64,000 nucleotides of DNA from DASWJZ01 sp963761005 (GTDB lineage: Bacteria > Pseudomonadota > Alphaproteobacteria > Rhizobiales > Afifellaceae), in NCBI GenBank assembly GCA_963761005.1, contig CAVXFK010000015.1, positions 124,001-188,000 of the forward strand. The letters run 5' to 3'. The notes under the pieces were generated by a model. That model did not search any database. It saw only the letters and a program-made list of their open reading frames with translations, and was not told the DNA's origin. The first letter of the stretch is position 1. Each line of letters begins with the position of its first letter. Positions 61,789 to 64,000 of the stretch are shown piece by piece. Made by a program: the position numbers and the translations under genes.

Positions 61789-61803
61789 GTTCTACGTTTG
61801 TTC
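61789..61803 (-). promoter_or_regulatory. LexA (SOS) box upstream of imuA
   Basis: GTTCTACGTTTGTTC is an exact alphaproteobacterial SOS box, GTTC-N7-GTTC. The adjoining GTTCTCGAAC (61800-61809) is also palindromic. It lies 22 bases before the imuA start codon, so LexA would block transcription of imuA-imuB until DNA damage. Confidence 0.88.
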
Positions 61804-61906
61804 TCGAACATGCCACAGGCGGAAGAGGAGTCAAGACGGGATATTCCAGCGGCATCTTCCACGCGATCGCCGCGATTCCGCGGCCCGATCACGCGGGATA
61901 GAAAAA

Positions 61907-62908
61907 TCAGGACCGCGTGGCGGAAACCAGCCGCTTAAGCTTCTCGGCGCGCGTGTCCACATCGTCGCGGTAGCTGATCGTGCCGACGAAGCTCCCCTCC
62001 GCGTCCATCAGGATCACCGAGGCGGAGTGGTCCATGCTGTAGTCGCCGTTCTTGCCCGGCACCTTCTTGTAGAAGGTGTGAAAGGCCTTCGCCGCCGCGT
62101 CGATCGTTTCCACCGTGCCGGTCAGGCCGACGATGTGAGCATCGAACGCACTGAGATACTCTTTCAGAAGCTCAGGCGTGTCGCGCGCCGGGTCGACCGT
62201 CACGAACACCATCCGCAATCTGTCGGCATCGGCTCCGAGCTTGGCGAGCGCCGCCGACATCTCGAAGAGCGTGGTCGGGCAGACGTCGGGGCAATGCGTA
62301 TAGCCGAAGAAGATGGCGTAAGGCTTGCCCAGGAGATCGGCATTCGAAAACGCCTTGCCGTCCTGGTCGATCAGCGCGAACGGCCCGCCGATCGAGGGGA
62401 CGAGCGGCCCGACCTGATAGGTGACCCTGACGGTTCCTGCCTTCGCGAAAGTGAGCGTGCCGGAGAAGCGCTCGCCTTCGTTCAGCTGACGGTCGAGGCC
62501 GCGGAAGAGCAGCCGGTAGGAACCGGGGCGAAGCTGAAGCGTGCCGCCGGCGGGAACATCGACCCCCTCCTCGACCGCATGCACATTGGTCACACCAGCG
62601 ATATTCGCGGCCTCCTGGATCAGGACGCTCGGAGCGATCTCGACGGTTGCCGAGAGCAGGCGGTCGCCTTCGCTCCCGCCGTTCTCGATCCGCATATAGC
62701 CGGCAGCGGTCTTTGCGCCCGGCTCGGTCGCAAGCGTGAACGGTTCGGCGATCCGCAGCGACCCGACTCGAAACGCCGTCGCCTCCTTCCCAGCCTCACG
62801 CGGAACGACAGAGAGATAGACGGCGGCGCCGGCGAGAACCACGGCGGCGAGGGCCGCGGGCAAAAGCCGGCGGCCCCAGCGGCGCACGTCAGTGAGCCCC
62901 CGCGTCAT
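61907..62908 (-). CDS. PCuAC-Sco fusion: copper chaperone joined to Sco1/SenC
   Basis: The 333-residue membrane-anchored protein (TM about 14-34) joins a PCuAC-like N-terminal domain (about 45-170) to an Sco1/SenC thioredoxin-like domain (about 170-333). In the Sco domain, FFGYTHCPDVCPTTLFEM carries the CxxxC copper ligands, and MDHSASVIL supplies the His. In the PCuAC half the usual His/Met ligands (HxM) are not clear, so it may not bind copper. Sco and PCuAC deliver copper to cytochrome oxidase. It overlaps the next PCuAC gene by 20 bases. Confidence 0.85.
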   Translation of the reverse strand: MTRGLTDVRRWGRRLLPAALAAVVLAGAAVYLSVVPREAGKEATAFRVGSLRIAEPFTLATEPGAKTAAGYMRIENGGSEGDRLLSATVEIAPSVLIQEAANIAGVTNVHAVEEGVDVPAGGTLQLRPGSYRLLFRGLDRQLNEGERFSGTLTFAKAGTVRVTYQVGPLVPSIGGPFALIDQDGKAFSNADLLGKPYAIFFGYTHCPDVCPTTLFEMSAALAKLGADADRLRMVFVTVDPARDTPELLKEYLSAFDAHIVGLTGTVETIDAAAKAFHTFYKKVPGKNGDYSMDHSASVILMDAEGSFVGTISYRDDVDTRAEKLKRLVSATRS

Positions 62909-63401
62909 CGGCGGATGAGGCCCCGATCGAACCGATGACGTAGGTCACGTCGACCTTCCCAGCTTTCTCGAAGGTGAGCGTACCGCTGAACGTCTCGCCT
63001 TTCTTCAGCGGCTTCTTCAGCTGCACGAACATCACATGATACGCGCTCGGATCGAATTCGACCGAGCCGCCGGCGGGGATTTCCACCCCCTTGTCGAGCG
63101 GCCGCATCTTCATGACGCCGCCGACAACCGCCATCTCGTGCAATTCCGAACGGCCGGCGATCTCCGCCGTGGCCGAGACAAGGCGGTCGGGCTCGGCACC
63201 TCCGTTCTTGATCGTGAAATAGCCGCCGCCGACTTGAGCGCCGGGCGGCGTCGCCCGCGCCCAGGGATCGGCGATCGTGATCGACCCGAGCTTGAATTCA
63301 TGCGCCGCGGACTGGCCTGCGGCAAGCGCAAGCCCGAGCGCGAATAGACCCGGAACAAGCCTGACGGAGATCAGGCGCGAAAGAAAAGCATCGAACTTCA
63401 T
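62889..63401 (-). CDS. periplasmic copper chaperone PCuAC
   Basis: The 170-residue product has a signal peptide (LVPGLFALGLALAAGQSAA). The PCuAC domain includes DPWARATPPGAQVGGGYFTI, SELHEMAVVGGVMKMRPLDK and VEFDPSAYHVMFVQLKKPL. The His/Met ligands sit in HEM, MKM and HVM. Such proteins carry Cu(I) to cytochrome c oxidase with Sco. It is followed by the PCuAC-Sco fusion in the same transcript. Confidence 0.9.
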   Translation of the reverse strand: MKFDAFLSRLISVRLVPGLFALGLALAAGQSAAHEFKLGSITIADPWARATPPGAQVGGGYFTIKNGGAEPDRLVSATAEIAGRSELHEMAVVGGVMKMRPLDKGVEIPAGGSVEFDPSAYHVMFVQLKKPLKKGETFSGTLTFEKAGKVDVTYVIGSIGASSADDAGAH

Positions 63402-63486
63402 ATCGGCACTCCGGAAGCTCCGCAGCGCAAAGCGCGTGCGGGCGACGTGTCTGAGGTCTTGCGATTGTCCGCTACGACGGACGCCA

Positions 63487-63945
63487 TCAGACGAGGCGCG
63501 GAGGGCCGCGCGGCCGGATCGACAAGCGGTCGGTTCCGGAGCGTGACGACGACTCCTGAAGCCGCCAGACGAGTACCGTCAACGGCCTGAAAGCAACAAG
63601 GACGGGAACGCGCTCCGGCAGCGGCACGGCGGCGGAAGCGACATGGCATCCAAAGGTGCAGCAACTCCCTGTCGGACGGTCGTCGACGGGCGTCCCGCCA
63701 CCGCTATTGAAGGCGACGGAGCCGAAGCAAAGCGGATTCCCGAAGACATCGAGCGTAGCCGGCGACGCATGCGCTCCGGCCGCAAGCGCAGTCAGATACG
63801 TGTGCAGAAAGAGGAGCAGCGCCGCAGCGAGAGCCGCCGGCAAGGACACGGCTTCGTCGGGCCGCCGAGCTGTCGAACGCCGGGCCGCACCTCGTCTTTT
63901 GCCAGCTCCGAAGATTGAAGCGACTTGCCTTTTCACCGGTGGCAT
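63487..63945 (-). CDS. DUF2946-like protein of the copper cluster
   Basis: The 152-residue product starts at about ATG 63945 (MPPVKRQVASIFG). A hydrophobic segment (LPAALAAALLLFLHTYLTAL) precedes ASPATLDVFGNPLCFGSVAF, SCCTFGCHVASAAVP and a C-terminal stretch. The Cys/His cluster CCTFGCH is typical of DUF2946, which often neighbours copper transport genes. It is upstream of PCuAC. Start uncertain (63987 also in frame). Confidence 0.65.
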   Translation of the reverse strand: MPPVKRQVASIFGAGKRRGAARRSTARRPDEAVSLPAALAAALLLFLHTYLTALAAGAHASPATLDVFGNPLCFGSVAFNSGGGTPVDDRPTGSCCTFGCHVASAAVPLPERVPVLVAFRPLTVLVWRLQESSSRSGTDRLSIRPRGPPRLV

Positions 63946-64000
63946 GCGGTTCCATATTGCCCGCCCGAAAGCCCTTCCAGGTGGCAAATCGTCCGATGGC

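Overview
The window looks like a chromosomal segment of a GC-rich alphaproteobacterium of the order Hyphomicrobiales (Rhizobiales). The evidence is gene order and content: ffh-rpsP-rimM-trmD-rplS, leuC...leuD, dapF...mtaB-ftsY-yciB, the ccmG-ccmD-ccmC-ccmB-ccmA cytochrome c maturation genes beside acnA, and a LexA box of the alphaproteobacterial GTTC-N7-GTTC type before imuA. Several short mosaic palindromic repeats resemble repeats I associate with Rhizobiales genomes. I cannot name a genus. I recognise no tRNA, rRNA, CRISPR array, integrase or complete insertion sequence.

Layout. 1-5.8 kb: a truncated class-III aminotransferase, then ffh and the ribosome/tRNA-modification cluster, which carries two extra small genes (a membrane PH-like protein and an ABM-fold monooxygenase) and two palindromic repeats. 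6-12.2 kb: a methyltransferase, a frameshifted methanethiol oxidase/SBP56 gene with a membrane protein, SoxR with a divergent SDR and QueA-like pair, and a secreted phosphodiester glycosidase. 12.7-28.2 kb: leuC and leuD separated by accessory genes. These include a cytochrome b561, a membrane adenylate cyclase with a CXXCH sensor, an MOSC protein, an ECF42-type sigma factor with two DGPF (YCII) proteins and a VOC protein, a secreted lysozyme-like protein, and an Lrp regulator divergent from an RhtA-type exporter. 28.2-37.4 kb: treY-treZ, a Bcr/CflA exporter, and a TIR-transmembrane-FGE fusion. 37.7-42.3 kb: dapF followed by small hypothetical genes, one with a decayed second copy, and a DUF5675/M15-peptidase pair. 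42.4-51.5 kb: mtaB-ftsY-yciB converge on the ccm genes, then acnA. 51.6-57.9 kb: DUF1223, a TesA-like esterase divergent from a YbbA/YbbP-type ABC transporter, a Bax-inhibitor-1 family protein and an acetyltransferase. 57.9-64 kb: DUF2794, a 2H phosphodiesterase, the SOS operon imuA-imuB, and a copper-delivery cluster (PCuAC-Sco fusion, PCuAC, DUF2946-like).

Three points matter most. First, the TIR-TM-FGE protein (34948-36513) has the layout of a one-protein sensor-effector and is the best candidate for an undescribed system. Second, repeat elements sit in frame inside two conserved genes, mtaB and imuB. Third, about twelve single-base indels fall between 49.2 and 57.7 kb and break acnA, the ABC permease, the BI-1 gene and the GNAT gene. 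Consensus sequence error is the most economical explanation, so these genes are probably intact in the organism.
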